A stretch of DNA of 64,000 bases from CAVTHW01 sp963734625 (GCA_963734625.1 CAVTHW010000008.1:1-64000); one strand, 5' to 3'. Shown: positions 42,995 through 51,641, numbered from the stretch's first letter. Numbers and translations are program-made. Notes: generated by a model not told the origin, from the sequence alone.

Positions 42995-44029
42995 TTAGCG
43001 CTGCACCCGGCCTGAGCCGCCTTCTTTCAAAAGGGCCTTCACTTCGTCCACGGTGAAGCGGCTGAAGTCGCCCGGCACCGAGTGCTTCAGGCAGCTCGCC
43101 GCCACGGCGAACTCCAGCGCTTCCCGGTGCGTCGGGAGCATCTGGAAACCGTAGATCAGGCCGCCGGCGAAGCTGTCCCCGCCGCCCACCCGGTCCACGA
43201 TGTGGGTGATGTCGTAGTGGCGGCTGAGGATGAACTCCTGCCGGTCGTTCAGGCACGCCGACCAGCCGTTATGTGACGCGCTCTTCGATTCGCGCAGGGT
43301 GATTGCAATCGCCTTGAGGTTCGGGAATTCGGCGAGCACCTTCGCGGTCAGTTGTTCGTACTGCGCCTGGTCGAGCTTGCCGGAATGCACGTCCACGCCG
43401 GCCTGAATACCGAGCGCCATCTGGACGTCCTCCTCGTTGGCGATGGCGATGTCGACGAATTTCATCAGTTCGCGCATCACCTCCGCGGCGGGCTTGCCCC
43501 ACTTCCAGAGGTTCTTGCGGTAGTTGAGGTCGCAGGAGACCGTGAGCCCTTTCGACTGGGCCTTCTCTACGGATTCCAGCGCCAGCGCGGCGGCACTAGC
43601 ACTGATGGCCGGAGTGATGCCCGTGATGTGGAACCAGCCGGCGCCGTCGAACGCTTTGTCCCAATCGATGTCGCCCGGCTTGGCCAGTGCGATGGCGCTG
43701 CTTTCGCGGTCGTAGACCACCTTGGAGGGCCGCTGGTTGGCCCCAGCCTCAAGGTAGTAGATGCCCATACGGCCCCTGCCCCGCACGATCCTGGACGCGT
43801 CCACGCCGAAGCGCCGCAGTTCACCAATCACGGCGTCGGCGACCGGGTGCTTGTCCGGCAGGACCGTGACATAGGCCGCCGGCATGCCCAGCATCGCCAG
43901 TTGGACGGCGACGTTGGCTTCCCCACCCCCGAAGGTGGCGACGAATTGGGGTGTCTGGAGGAACCGCTCGAAGCCCGGCGGCGCCAGGCGCAGCATGATC
44001 TCGCCGAAAGTTACTATGGTTTTCGTCAT
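42995..44029 (-). CDS. kdgK: 2-keto-3-deoxygluconate kinase (PfkB family)
   Basis: A 344-residue sugar kinase. It should phosphorylate 2-dehydro-3-deoxygluconate to KDPG with ATP. The family's two signatures are FGGGEANVAVQLAMLGMPAAYVT (about residues 33-55) and the C-terminal DRVGGGDSFAGGLIYGF (about 284-300, with the catalytic Asp of GGGDSF). The tail after 320 is Gly/Arg-rich. The assignment to KDG kinase rests on overall pattern and on the gene 12 bases upstream being a KDPG aldolase. Both are transcribed with the MFS gene as a minus-strand operon. The stop lies in the palindrome arm at 42977-42999. Confidence 0.88.
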   Translation of the reverse strand: MTKTIVTFGEIMLRLAPPGFERFLQTPQFVATFGGGEANVAVQLAMLGMPAAYVTVLPDKHPVADAVIGELRRFGVDASRIVRGRGRMGIYYLEAGANQRPSKVVYDRESSAIALAKPGDIDWDKAFDGAGWFHITGITPAISASAAALALESVEKAQSKGLTVSCDLNYRKNLWKWGKPAAEVMRELMKFVDIAIANEEDVQMALGIQAGVDVHSGKLDQAQYEQLTAKVLAEFPNLKAIAITLRESKSASHNGWSACLNDRQEFILSRHYDITHIVDRVGGGDSFAGGLIYGFQMLPTHREALEFAVAASCLKHSVPGDFSRFTVDEVKALLKEGGSGRVQR

Positions 44030-44041
44030 CGTCTGACCCTG

Positions 44042-44692
44042 TTACTTCCCCCGCGCCTCGCGGATCTTGTCGATGAACTGCCTGGCGGTATCGGTAATCG
44101 ATTGGTAGTCGCCCTTCTTGGCTCCCGCCGTCAAGTTGCCGCCCACCCCCACCGCCGCACAGCCGGCCTTGATCCAGTCCGCGACGTTTTCCAGACTGAC
44201 GCCGCCGGCCGGCATCAGAGAGGCCTGCGGGAGCGGACCCTTCACGGCCTTCACGAATGCTGGACCCAGCAGTTCGCCGGGGAAAAGCTTCACGATGTCC
44301 GCACCCCATTCGAGCGCCTCGACGATATCGCGAATGCTGCCGGCGCCCGGCATGTAAGGCACTTGATATCGGTTGCACAGCCGCGCCGTGTCGGTGTTGA
44401 GACAGGGACTCACGATGTACTGCGCGCCGGCCAGAATCGCCGTGCGGGCGGTTTCCGGGTCAAGCACTGTTCCGGCGCCCACCAGGATCTCGCCGGATTT
44501 GTAAATCTTCGCCAGGTCGGCTATTACCCCCGCCGCCCCAGGCACCGTGAATGTGATCTCGATCGCAGCCGCGCCGCCCTTGGCGCAGGCTTCGGCGATC
44601 CGCGCACCTTGTTCGCTACTCTCCGCCCGGACAATCGCGACCAGTCCGGAATCAACAATCCTTCCAAGCACTTTCAGTTTTTGAGTTGACAT
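44042..44692 (-). CDS. eda: KDPG/KHG aldolase
   Basis: A 216-residue class I aldolase that splits 2-keto-3-deoxy-6-phosphogluconate into pyruvate and glyceraldehyde 3-phosphate (the Entner-Doudoroff step). Family marks are GLVAIVRAESSEQ (about residues 16-28, with the conserved Arg), AAAIEITFTVPGA (about 41-53, Glu45), GAGTVLDPETA near 72, SPCLNTD near 93, and the Schiff-base lysine in DIVKLFPGELLGP near 133. LMPAGGVSLENVADWIKAG closes the phosphate site. It lies 2 bases from the MFS gene and 12 from kdgK, so the three form one operon. Confidence 0.95.
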   Translation of the reverse strand: MSTQKLKVLGRIVDSGLVAIVRAESSEQGARIAEACAKGGAAAIEITFTVPGAAGVIADLAKIYKSGEILVGAGTVLDPETARTAILAGAQYIVSPCLNTDTARLCNRYQVPYMPGAGSIRDIVEALEWGADIVKLFPGELLGPAFVKAVKGPLPQASLMPAGGVSLENVADWIKAGCAAVGVGGNLTAGAKKGDYQSITDTARQFIDKIREARGK

Positions 44693-44694
44693 GA

Positions 44695-45975
44695 TTAGTT
44701 CCTCAGTTCCCGATTAGGATCCACGCCCAGCCATGCCAGCGCCCCAACCAGGCTCAGGGCCGCGGCCACATAAAACGGCACCGACCAGCCGAACTGCATC
44801 GCCAGCCAGGGCGTCAGCGACCCAGTTAGCGCACCGGCGAGCTGGTTACACATATTCATTACACCCGAAACCGACCCAGCGGATCGGCCCCCCAAATCGG
44901 CCGTGACCGACCAGAACGAGCTTTGCGACAGATACAGCGCGCCGGCGCCCCCCGCTAGAACTATGCTGGCGAGCCGGGGATCCTGCGCCTGGGGTCCCAG
45001 GGCGAGGAAGCCGGCGCAAAGCGCAATACTCACACCCGCTATGCCGCCGCGGCCCACGCGCTTTCCGTAGCGCTTGGTCAGCCGGTCGCTGATGATTCCT
45101 CCCAGCGGCGAGCAGGTGGCCATCGCTAGAAATGGCAGCATTCCGTAGTAAGAACTCGATTTGAGGTCGAGCCCGCGGACGCGGTTGAGGTAAATGAAAA
45201 ACCAGGTAAAGAAGATGTAAGCCACATAGCCGTAAGTGAAGTAACTCAGCGAAACCGCCAGCACGTCCCGGCTCTTCACGATGGAGCTCCAGGAAAGCGC
45301 CTTGGGCGCCTCCGCTGAACTGGCGGTCCGCGGCAGTCCCGCGCGAATGTGGGCCGCCTCTTCCGGGCTGGTCCAGGGGTGCTCTTCGGGTTTGTCTCGG
45401 GCCAGCCAGAGCCAGACTGCGCCACCCACCAGACCGATCACGGCGCTGATCCAGAACGACCACCGCCAGCCGTAGTGGGTGAGGATGTACCGGATCAGAG
45501 GAGGCGCAATGCCCGCGCCGACTCCCACGCCGGCGAAGATGATGCCGTTGGCCAGCCCGCGCTCTTGCGACGGAATCCAGGCCGCCACCAGGCGATTAGA
45601 CGCGGGGAAGACGACCGCCTCGCCCACACCGAGGACGAACCGCACCGCCAGCAGCACGGCGAGGGCGCCGGCGATGCTCGGCGACACCAAGGCGGTCAAG
45701 GCGGTGAACACGCCCCACCAGAGCGCGCCGAAGGTCAGGACCTTGCGCGGTCCGAAGCGGTCGGCCAGCCTGCCGCCAGGGGCCTGAAACAGCGCGTACC
45801 CTAGGACGAAGGCGCTGAACACCCACCCCAACTGGAGGTCATTCAGGCCGAACTCCCGCTGTATGGCGGTGCCGGCAATGGAAATATTCACGCGATCGAG
45901 GTAAGCGATGGCCGCGATCACGAACATCCAGCCGATCAAGGCCCACCGCAACCGCCCGCGTAAGAGGTTCTTCAT
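44695..45975 (-). CDS. MFS transporter, anion:cation symporter type (sugar acid)
   Basis: A protein of 426 residues with twelve hydrophobic helices. After an N-terminal RWALIGWMFVIAAIAYLDRVNISIAG, the loop GGRLADRFGPRKVLTFGALWWGVF (about residues 66-90) is the MFS motif A region. The YLDRVNIS and RFVLGVGEAVVFPASNR segments are typical of the ACS family (hexuronate, galactonate and glucarate symporters). It is the first gene of the MFS-eda-kdgK operon, so import of a hexonate or hexuronate that becomes KDG is the likely job. A divergent promoter for the cytochrome peroxidase lies in the 159-bp upstream gap. Confidence 0.88.
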   Translation of the reverse strand: MKNLLRGRLRWALIGWMFVIAAIAYLDRVNISIAGTAIQREFGLNDLQLGWVFSAFVLGYALFQAPGGRLADRFGPRKVLTFGALWWGVFTALTALVSPSIAGALAVLLAVRFVLGVGEAVVFPASNRLVAAWIPSQERGLANGIIFAGVGVGAGIAPPLIRYILTHYGWRWSFWISAVIGLVGGAVWLWLARDKPEEHPWTSPEEAAHIRAGLPRTASSAEAPKALSWSSIVKSRDVLAVSLSYFTYGYVAYIFFTWFFIYLNRVRGLDLKSSSYYGMLPFLAMATCSPLGGIISDRLTKRYGKRVGRGGIAGVSIALCAGFLALGPQAQDPRLASIVLAGGAGALYLSQSSFWSVTADLGGRSAGSVSGVMNMCNQLAGALTGSLTPWLAMQFGWSVPFYVAAALSLVGALAWLGVDPNRELRN

Positions 45976-46059
45976 CGTCTCTCACCCCTCCGTAACGAGA
46001 GACGATCCTATCACATCCAAACCGGCAAAGCTTCAGCGCGGGAGTCCCCCTCAGCTTCC

Positions 46060-46089
46060 TTGACATATTGTTTCCGCCAGACTTAACAT
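46060..46089 (+). promoter_or_regulatory. Strong sigma-70-like promoter for the cytochrome peroxidase-porin pair
   Basis: The consensus -35 box TTGACA (46060-46065) is followed by an 18-bp spacer and the -10 box TAACAT (46084-46089), 45 bp before the start codon. A strong Shine-Dalgarno, GAAGGAGGC, lies at 46121-46129. This is the clearest promoter I see in the window. Confidence 0.7.
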
Positions 46090-46134
46090 AACCTCACATA
46101 TTTCTTCGATCCGTCATGATGAAGGAGGCAAGAC

Positions 46135-47211
46135 ATGGGTAATCCAATACGGCTGATGCTCCTCCCCGTCTGTTTGCTGTTGGCAGGATGGATGGTCACT
46201 TGGGCCGCCGCCGATGAAAAGACGCCGCCAATCATTGAGGTCAACACCCACCTGCTCGGCCCGCAGCGGCTCGGCCCGCTCCCGCCAGTAGTTTCGCCGC
46301 CGGGAAACCCGCCCTCCAGCCTGAAGATCCACCTTGGCAAGGAACTCTATTTCGACGCCCGTCTCTCGGCCGACGGCATGGTCAGTTGCGCCTCCTGCCA
46401 TAGTCCGGCGCTGGGCTGGTCCGACGAAGGCCCAACCAGCAAGGGAATCCGCGGCCAGTTCGGCGGCCGCCGGGCGCCTCCGGTTTCCAACGCGGCCTAT
46501 AGCCCGCTCCAGTTCTGGGACGGACGGTCGCCGTCGCTCGAGGACCAGGCCAAGGGTCCGATCCAGAACCCGATCGAGATGGGCAACACCCATCAGGCCA
46601 TGATCCAGACCGTGTCGAAAATCACCGGTTACGAGGAGGAGTTCAAGGCCGTGTTCGGGGAGGGCCCGATCACCATCGACCAGGTCGCGGACGCCATCGC
46701 CGCCTTCGAGCGGACGGTCGTCACCACTGACTCGCGCTTCGACCGTTATGTTCGGGGTGACCACCAGGCCCTCACTTCCCTCGAGAAGCAGGGCCTCGAG
46801 ATCTTCAACGGCAAGGGCCACTGCACGGCCTGCCACTGGGGCCCGTACTTCAGCGACGGCCGCTTCCACAACATCGGCATCCCGGCCAAGGACCCCAAGA
46901 ATCCCGACGTTGGGCGCTATGCCGTGACCAAGAACCCCCGCGACATGGGAGCCTTCAAGACGCCCACGGTCCGCGACGCCGCCCGGCGCGCCCCCTACCT
47001 CCACGACGGCTCGGAGAAGACGCTCGAGTCGCTGATCGATTTCTATGATCGGGGCGGAGGTAAGGACCCCAACCTCGACCCGCTGATGGTTCCGCTGGGC
47101 CTGAGCCGCATCGAGAAAACGGCGCTGGTGGCTTTCATCAGGGCCCTGGACAGCCTCAATCCCGAGGTCGCCGACGTCAAGCCGGTCGCTCCGCAGGACC
47201 TGCACAAGTGA
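46135..47211 (+). CDS. Di-haem cytochrome c peroxidase (CCP/MauG family)
   Basis: A 358-residue periplasmic protein with a signal peptide (about residues 1-25, ending WAAA). Two haem c motifs are present: CASCH near 84 and CTACH near 231. The N-terminal domain holds LGKELYFDARLSADGMVSC; the C-terminal domain holds GLEIFNGKGHCTACH, FKTPTVRDAARRAPYLHDGS (with a distal Met/His region) and LVAFIRALDSLNP. This is the bacterial di-haem peroxidase family, which reduces hydrogen peroxide with electrons from cytochromes or copper proteins; MauG-type relatives oxidise protein residues. It is followed 10 bases later by a porin-like protein that carries a CxxCH, so the pair probably works together. It starts well after a clear promoter. 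Confidence 0.93.
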   Translation: MGNPIRLMLLPVCLLLAGWMVTWAAADEKTPPIIEVNTHLLGPQRLGPLPPVVSPPGNPPSSLKIHLGKELYFDARLSADGMVSCASCHSPALGWSDEGPTSKGIRGQFGGRRAPPVSNAAYSPLQFWDGRSPSLEDQAKGPIQNPIEMGNTHQAMIQTVSKITGYEEEFKAVFGEGPITIDQVADAIAAFERTVVTTDSRFDRYVRGDHQALTSLEKQGLEIFNGKGHCTACHWGPYFSDGRFHNIGIPAKDPKNPDVGRYAVTKNPRDMGAFKTPTVRDAARRAPYLHDGSEKTLESLIDFYDRGGGKDPNLDPLMVPLGLSRIEKTALVAFIRALDSLNPEVADVKPVAPQDLHK

Positions 47212-47221
47212 GGAGGAAGCC

Positions 47222-48481
47222 ATGAGAAAAACACTGACCCCCATCCTCGGCGCCGTATTCGCTCTTCTTTTCTGCAGCCAGGCGGCTCTGGCCATCCCGG
47301 CCTTTGCCCGCAAGTACGGCTATAACTGCAACATGTGCCACGTGGCCTACCCCAAACTCAACGACTACGGCCAGCGGTTCCGCGACAACGGCTACCAGAT
47401 CCCCGGCCAGCAGGGCCTCGAGAAGACGGCCTTCGAAACCGCCATCCCCGTCGCCGTGCGGACCACCGCCGGATATAGCAGCTACAGCACCGGCGGGCAG
47501 ACGGCAGCCGGTTCCCACCTCTATGGACTGGACCTGCTGGCTGCGGGCGTCCTCCACAAGAACATCTCGTTCTTTTTCGTCTACACGCCGCGCATCGACG
47601 AACCCGCCGCCGATTTCACCGGCCCCGGCAGCGGGGGAAACCCCGCCCAGTTGGCGGCCATCGAATCGGCCAACATCGTCTTCAGTAATTTGGTCCGGGA
47701 CAAGCTCAACTTGCGCGTCGGCCGCTTCGAACCGGGCTTCCAGTTGCTCAGCTCCAAGCGGCTCTACTATGTCCTCCAGCCGTTCGAGATCTACAATTTC
47801 GCCGGCACGCTGAACAGCTTCGATTTTTCCGCTAACCAGATTGGCATCGAAGCCACTGGCCGCTTCAAGCCCGGCCTTAAGTACGCCCTGGGCTTTGTCA
47901 ACGGAACGGGCGCCAATCCGGACAACAACAAGTTGAACGACTTCTACTTCGCCCTATCCAAGACCTTCGGCCCGGGTGAGGGCCAGTCGGCCGGCCAGCG
48001 TGTTGGCGTCTTCAGCTACTTCGGCCGGCAGCCGACGGATTTCACCGACGCGCTCGTGTCGCCGCTGGGGGACATCAACGGCCGGAGGAATCGGTCCTAT
48101 TACCGCAGCGGTGGCGATATCAGCCTCAACTGGAAGACGTTCAACCTCCAGGGCATGGCCTTCCGGGGCGTGGACAACCGCGCCTTCAACGACATCGACC
48201 CGCAAAAGAAATACGCGTTCTGGGGAGGGGCTGTCGAGCTCGACGCTGCAGCCCTGCCCAACAACCGCTTAGTGGCGTCGCTGATGTACAACTGGGTCCG
48301 CCCCCCCGGCTATAACGCCGCCCATCAGGTGGACGCATATTCCGCCCTCCTGCGCTATTATCTCGGCAGTTGGTCGGCGGTGAACGTGGCCCTGCACGCC
48401 GAGTACACCCATCGGGTGCTCGGGTCCGTCAGCCCCATAAAGGACAACCTGTTCACGCTCCTTGTGGACTTCGACTTCTAG
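47222..48481 (+). CDS. Porin-like outer-membrane protein with N-terminal CxxCH haem site
   Basis: A 419-residue protein with GAGGAAGCC upstream of ATG 47222. A signal peptide (about 1-24, ending AALA) precedes AFARKYGYNCNMCHVAYPKLNDYG, a single haem c attachment site at about residues 37-41. The rest is beta-rich with short polar turns (FSANQIGIEATGRFKPGLKYALGFVNG, FNLQGMAFRGVD) and ends DNLFTLLVDFDF, a terminal strand with Phe. The layout, one haem c plus an outer-membrane barrel of about 350 residues, looks like a small porin-cytochrome fusion. A haem near the periplasmic mouth could pass electrons with the adjacent peroxidase. I know of no characterised protein with this exact combination. 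The frame is complete. Confidence 0.8.
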   Translation: MRKTLTPILGAVFALLFCSQAALAIPAFARKYGYNCNMCHVAYPKLNDYGQRFRDNGYQIPGQQGLEKTAFETAIPVAVRTTAGYSSYSTGGQTAAGSHLYGLDLLAAGVLHKNISFFFVYTPRIDEPAADFTGPGSGGNPAQLAAIESANIVFSNLVRDKLNLRVGRFEPGFQLLSSKRLYYVLQPFEIYNFAGTLNSFDFSANQIGIEATGRFKPGLKYALGFVNGTGANPDNNKLNDFYFALSKTFGPGEGQSAGQRVGVFSYFGRQPTDFTDALVSPLGDINGRRNRSYYRSGGDISLNWKTFNLQGMAFRGVDNRAFNDIDPQKKYAFWGGAVELDAAALPNNRLVASLMYNWVRPPGYNAAHQVDAYSALLRYYLGSWSAVNVALHAEYTHRVLGSVSPIKDNLFTLLVDFDF

Positions 48482-48786
48482 CTCCAAAACGCGTCCAAAA
48501 CGCGTCAGCCTGAACTGAGCGATTTTTCCGGCCGGCCGGCTAAGCTGCTGCTCACGGAACGCCGGATCAACAGGGTGTATTGCCCGAATGCCGGGTTGAG
48601 TACCGCGAAGGATTCAGGGAGTGCTCGGATTGCCACAGTGAACGACATCGACCCCATGCTGCGCAAGTGGATCCGGATACAAGTTGCAAGCGATCGCGCG
48701 GCCGAGGCGAGAGCAGTGTTAGCCCCGCTGCTTGAGCCAGAGCCCAGCAGCGGGGACGCCGGCTCAGCGTAACGTGCTGCCCTGGC
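48482..48786. other. Intergenic region with repeat copy, no convincing gene
   Basis: This contains a tandem pair of tccaaaacgcg (48483-48504), a third copy of the dispersed motif gtcagcctgaactgagcgatt (48504-48524), and a short open frame at 48575-48772. The frame gives RIATVNDIDPMLRKWIRIQVASDRAAE with no recognisable start or domain. I treat it as decayed sequence. Confidence 0.45.
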
Positions 48787-49200
48787 CTACTGCGCGGATT
48801 TATAGCAGCTTACCATCCACGGGATGCCGAATCGATCGACGAGCATGCCGAAGCGCGCTGCCCAAAACGTCTCCTGCATTGGCATTCGCGCCTGGCCGCC
48901 TTCCACCAAGTACCGAAATATGCGTTCTGCCTCGCCCGGATCGCTGGCCTGGAGCGACACCGAGAATCCCTGTGGTTGCTTGAAGCTGCCCGGCGGAGCG
49001 TCGCTAGCCATCAACACCTGACCACCCACGCTGAGGCGTGCATGAAGAATCTTCTTCTGCCAGTCTGGAGGCACTTGCTGTGCCGCCGGCGTGCCTTCAT
49101 GAGGCAACATGACCTCGATCTTTCCGCCCAGACACTGCGCATAGAACTTGAAGGCTTCTTCGCATTGCCCGTTGAAAAGCAGGTAAGGATTCATTTGCAT
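48787..49200 (-). CDS. VOC-family protein (PhnB/glyoxalase-like)
   Basis: A 137-residue protein of the PhnB-like branch of the vicinal oxygen chelate fold. Marks are NPYLLFNGQCEEAFKFYAQCLGGKIEVMLPHEGTPA (about residues 4-39), ILHARLSVGGQVLMASDA near 51, and a C-terminal WAARFGMLVDRFGIPWMVS near 114. That ending is the usual PhnB 'FG...D.FG..W' motif. The family lacks a single known reaction. Members are often near YCII-domain proteins and ECF sigma factors in acidobacteria and actinobacteria. It follows the YCII gene by 21 bases on the same strand. Confidence 0.88.
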   Translation of the reverse strand: MQMNPYLLFNGQCEEAFKFYAQCLGGKIEVMLPHEGTPAAQQVPPDWQKKILHARLSVGGQVLMASDAPPGSFKQPQGFSVSLQASDPGEAERIFRYLVEGGQARMPMQETFWAARFGMLVDRFGIPWMVSCYKSAQ

Positions 49201-49221
49201 GGGGTGCTCCCTTCATCGCGA

Positions 49222-49644
49222 CTACCGGCGATCTGATTCGACGGTCCGGCGTAGTTCCTCCTCCCTTTTTCTGTGCTCGCCGGTGGGGTCGCTGGGCGCG
49301 AAATCCGCCACCTCGAAGACCTGGCGAATCTCGACCTCGGTCTGGTCGAAAGGAGCGCGCTTGAGCCATTCGATTGCCTCCTCTTTCGACTTCACCTGCC
49401 AGAGCCAGAAGCCGGCGATCAGCTCCTTCGTCTCAGGGAATGGTCCATCGGTCACGATGCGCTTGTCCCCGGAGAACCTGACCCGCGCGCCCTTCGAGCT
49501 GGCCTGGAGCCCTTCGCCGGCGAGCATCACCCCGGCCTTTACCAGTTCCTCGTTGAACTTCCCCATTTCGGCGAGCATCTTCGCGCTCGGCAGAACGCCC
49601 GCCTCCGAGTTCTTGTCGGCTTTGACTATGACCATGAACCGCAT
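49222..49644 (-). CDS. YCII-related (DGPF) domain protein
   Basis: A 140-residue protein with the family's MRFMVIVKADKNSEAG start, MGKFNEELVKAGVMLAGEGLQASSKGARVRFSG (about 30-62), and the diagnostic TDGPFPETKELIAGFWLWQVKSKEEAIEWL (about 66-95) with its D-G-P-F. These small alpha/beta-barrel proteins are usually linked to ECF-type sigma factors and PhnB-like proteins. Their reaction is not established. It is in a tight minus-strand set with the VOC gene and the helical protein at 49653-50114. No sigma factor is in the window. Confidence 0.9.
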   Translation of the reverse strand: MRFMVIVKADKNSEAGVLPSAKMLAEMGKFNEELVKAGVMLAGEGLQASSKGARVRFSGDKRIVTDGPFPETKELIAGFWLWQVKSKEEAIEWLKRAPFDQTEVEIRQVFEVADFAPSDPTGEHRKREEELRRTVESDRR

Positions 49645-49652
49645 TGTCGGAT

Positions 49653-50114
49653 TCAGGCAGCCTTGGCTGTCTCAGGCTTGGTCTGCATCATGAACTGGCG
49701 CATTGCGGCGATATGGCCGGGCGCGCGGCGTTCCATCCAGGACTCGAAGCGGCGCGCGGCCTTTTCCAGGTGCGCGAGGAACTGCGGGTCCGCGAAGCGC
49801 TCCCGAGCTTGCGGGAGGACACCCTTGACGAGTTCCCAGACGCCGAAAAACTCGCCGCTGGTTTCAAAAAAGAGATCTTCGTGGAGAAGGCCATAATTGA
49901 GTAGCGCGCAGGCCTGCTCCCAGTAGCTGAACACCATGCCGCTGAAGGCGCCGGTTTCGGTCCCGGGCGCCGCGAGGCGCATGGCATCGTCGACACTTTG
50001 CACGTGGTAATTCTTGAAGAACCAATCGCGTGCCTGGCGCAACCGGGCTTCACGCCGCAGATCATAGACTTGAAGATGGAGTTGCGCTTGTTCGTAGGTC
50101 GGCTTTGCTTCCAT
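49653..50114 (-). CDS. Small helical protein, unknown
   Basis: A 153-residue, mostly helical, cytoplasmic protein without signal or membrane segments. It opens MEAKPTYEQAQLHLQVYDLRREARLRQARDWF and continues with VDDAMRLAAPGTETGAFSGMVFSYWEQACALLNYGLL and a helix-rich C-terminus (ERRAPGHIAAMRQFMMQTK). The DUF4760-like arrangement of aromatic and acidic residues is suggestive but not enough to name it. It is the first gene of the helical-YCII-VOC trio (8- and 21-bp gaps) and probably shares their regulation. Divergent from the PaaK-like gene. Confidence 0.6.
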   Translation of the reverse strand: MEAKPTYEQAQLHLQVYDLRREARLRQARDWFFKNYHVQSVDDAMRLAAPGTETGAFSGMVFSYWEQACALLNYGLLHEDLFFETSGEFFGVWELVKGVLPQARERFADPQFLAHLEKAARRFESWMERRAPGHIAAMRQFMMQTKPETAKAA

Positions 50115-50309
50115 GGTTCCTTACCCCCTTCGATCGCTGCTAGCGATAAGATGAAGCTCACCGCTTAAAGTCGGCTGCCTGGCGGAAGAGTTTACAGCCG
50201 TGCATTTATTTCGATGGCGTTGCCTCCCGAAAGGCCGGGAAGAGTCCGGCATCCAGGCCATTCATCGCCACTGCGCGGCAGCGATCCCAACTGTATGTTG
50301 GACGGAGAC

Positions 50310-51641
50310 ATGACGCACGATTTCCTGGCCGGATGGCGCAGTATGAGCGCCGCGGTGCGGTCTTCTTACTGGAGCCGCGATGAGCTGGAGAACTTCCAGA
50401 GCCGCCGCCTGCGTGAGCTTGTCCGTCACGCCTCTGAGCGTGTGTCATTCTACCGAGATCTCTACTCGCGCCACGAGCTTTGCCCAAACGATGTGCGAGG
50501 AATCGAAGACCTCGGACGAATCCCTCTGGCCCAGCGGGCAGAGATGCAGGAGCGTCCCGCGAGCGAATTGCTGGCCCGAGGGCTGGATCCGGACCGTCTC
50601 GTTGTCCACCGCACGAGCGGTTCGACCGGCTATCCGTTCTGCACTTATCGGACATTGCTCGAAGAGCGGCTTCTTCAAGGGCTACGCTTGAAACGTCAGT
50701 TCAAATTGGGTCTGCGGCCCACCGACCTGCGCGTGGCCATCGCCGTGCCAGGCCATGGGAGCCGAGGCGAAAGGCCGGATACCCACTTCCACAGCCGCCT
50801 TGGATGGCTACGCCGCCCGATTGTAGACTGCCTCCTGCCTGCGGCTGAGATCCTGGAGCGAACAGCGGAACTTCGACCCGATGTCCTGATCGGATACCCG
50901 GACGCGCTGGCCTGGATCGCCGGCGAAGCCACGGAGGAGCACCGCCGGCGCATCCGGCCCCACTCCATCCTCACCGGGGGCGAAACTCTCACTCCTGACA
51001 TGCGCCGACAGATCTCGGATTGCTTTCGCGCCCGAGTGTACGACTTTTACGGGATCCACGAGTTCAACCTGTTGGCTTCCGAGTGTCCGCAAACGGGCTT
51101 GTACCATGTGGCGGAGGACAGCGCCATCGTCGAGGTGCTAAAGGACGGCAAGCCCGCCGCCCGCGGCGAATCGGGTGAGGTTGTAGCCACGGCTCTGCAT
51201 TCCTTCGCCATGCCCTTTATTCACTATCCAACCGGCGACCTCGCCATCCGCGGACCGCTGCGCTGTCCCTGCGGCGCCCCTTGCGCAACGCTGGAAAGCA
51301 TTCAGGGCCGGGTCGTTGACCGTTTCGTGCTGCCGGACGGCACGAAACTCCATCCCTATCATTTGCTGGAGCCGCTGGTCAAAGAAGCTCTCTGGCTGCG
51401 CCGCTATCAGATGGTGCAGCAGAGCGTCGATCGCATCCAGGTGATGATCGTGCCGTTACCGGGCCGCGTTCCCAGCTCCGATGATTTGCGGCGGCTGCAA
51501 ACAATGCTCCAGCAGCCTCTGGGGACGGGCGTCTCCGTAACCTTCGAGATTGTGAGTGAGCTTCCTCCCGCGGGCAACGGCAAGTTCCGGCCTTATTACT
51601 CCCTGGTGCTCGACAACAACACAACGCGATTCCATTTTTAG
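50310..51641 (+). CDS. Phenylacetate-CoA ligase/CapK-like adenylate-forming protein
   Basis: A 443-residue adenylating enzyme of the PaaK/CapK group. The ATG at 50310 has GGACGGAG upstream and is preferred to 50295. Motifs are LRELVRHASERVSFYRDLY (about residues 30-48), the phosphate loop HRTSGSTGYPF near 101, FYGIHEFNLLASEC near 247 (A5-like) and FIHYPTGDLAIRG near 303. The C-terminal ends GNGKFRPYYSL, which carries a conserved Lys. The family forms an acyl-adenylate with ATP and passes it to CoA or another acceptor. CapK-type members act in capsule or surface-polymer synthesis. The acceptor cannot be told here. Divergent from the helical-YCII-VOC set. Confidence 0.85.
   Translation: MTHDFLAGWRSMSAAVRSSYWSRDELENFQSRRLRELVRHASERVSFYRDLYSRHELCPNDVRGIEDLGRIPLAQRAEMQERPASELLARGLDPDRLVVHRTSGSTGYPFCTYRTLLEERLLQGLRLKRQFKLGLRPTDLRVAIAVPGHGSRGERPDTHFHSRLGWLRRPIVDCLLPAAEILERTAELRPDVLIGYPDALAWIAGEATEEHRRRIRPHSILTGGETLTPDMRRQISDCFRARVYDFYGIHEFNLLASECPQTGLYHVAEDSAIVEVLKDGKPAARGESGEVVATALHSFAMPFIHYPTGDLAIRGPLRCPCGAPCATLESIQGRVVDRFVLPDGTKLHPYHLLEPLVKEALWLRRYQMVQQSVDRIQVMIVPLPGRVPSSDDLRRLQTMLQQPLGTGVSVTFEIVSELPPAGNGKFRPYYSLVLDNNTTRFHF

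Larger units (their letters stand above)
40874..42999. repeat. Inverted-repeat element interrupted by a group II intron
   Basis: The left arm gcttagcaggctgcggaaaaagcc (40874-40897) pairs with the right arm ggctttttcagcaactgcttagc (42977-42999) apart from a few mismatches. The stop codons of both convergent neighbours lie in these arms. Removing the intron leaves an element of about 200 bp. The left arm shares ggctgc-gaa-aagcccttctg with the composite palindrome at 31992-32092. Confidence 0.65.

Noticed and set aside
43352..44689. 445-codon plus-strand frame opposite kdgK and eda
   Set aside because: Both genes below it are clear by motif. The translation is shadow-like (Arg/Gly/His-rich) and crosses the intergenic gap.
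48575..48772. 65-codon frame after the porin gene
   Set aside because: There is no Shine-Dalgarno, no recognisable domain and it lies in a repeat-bearing gap. It was listed only as part of the intergenic stretch.
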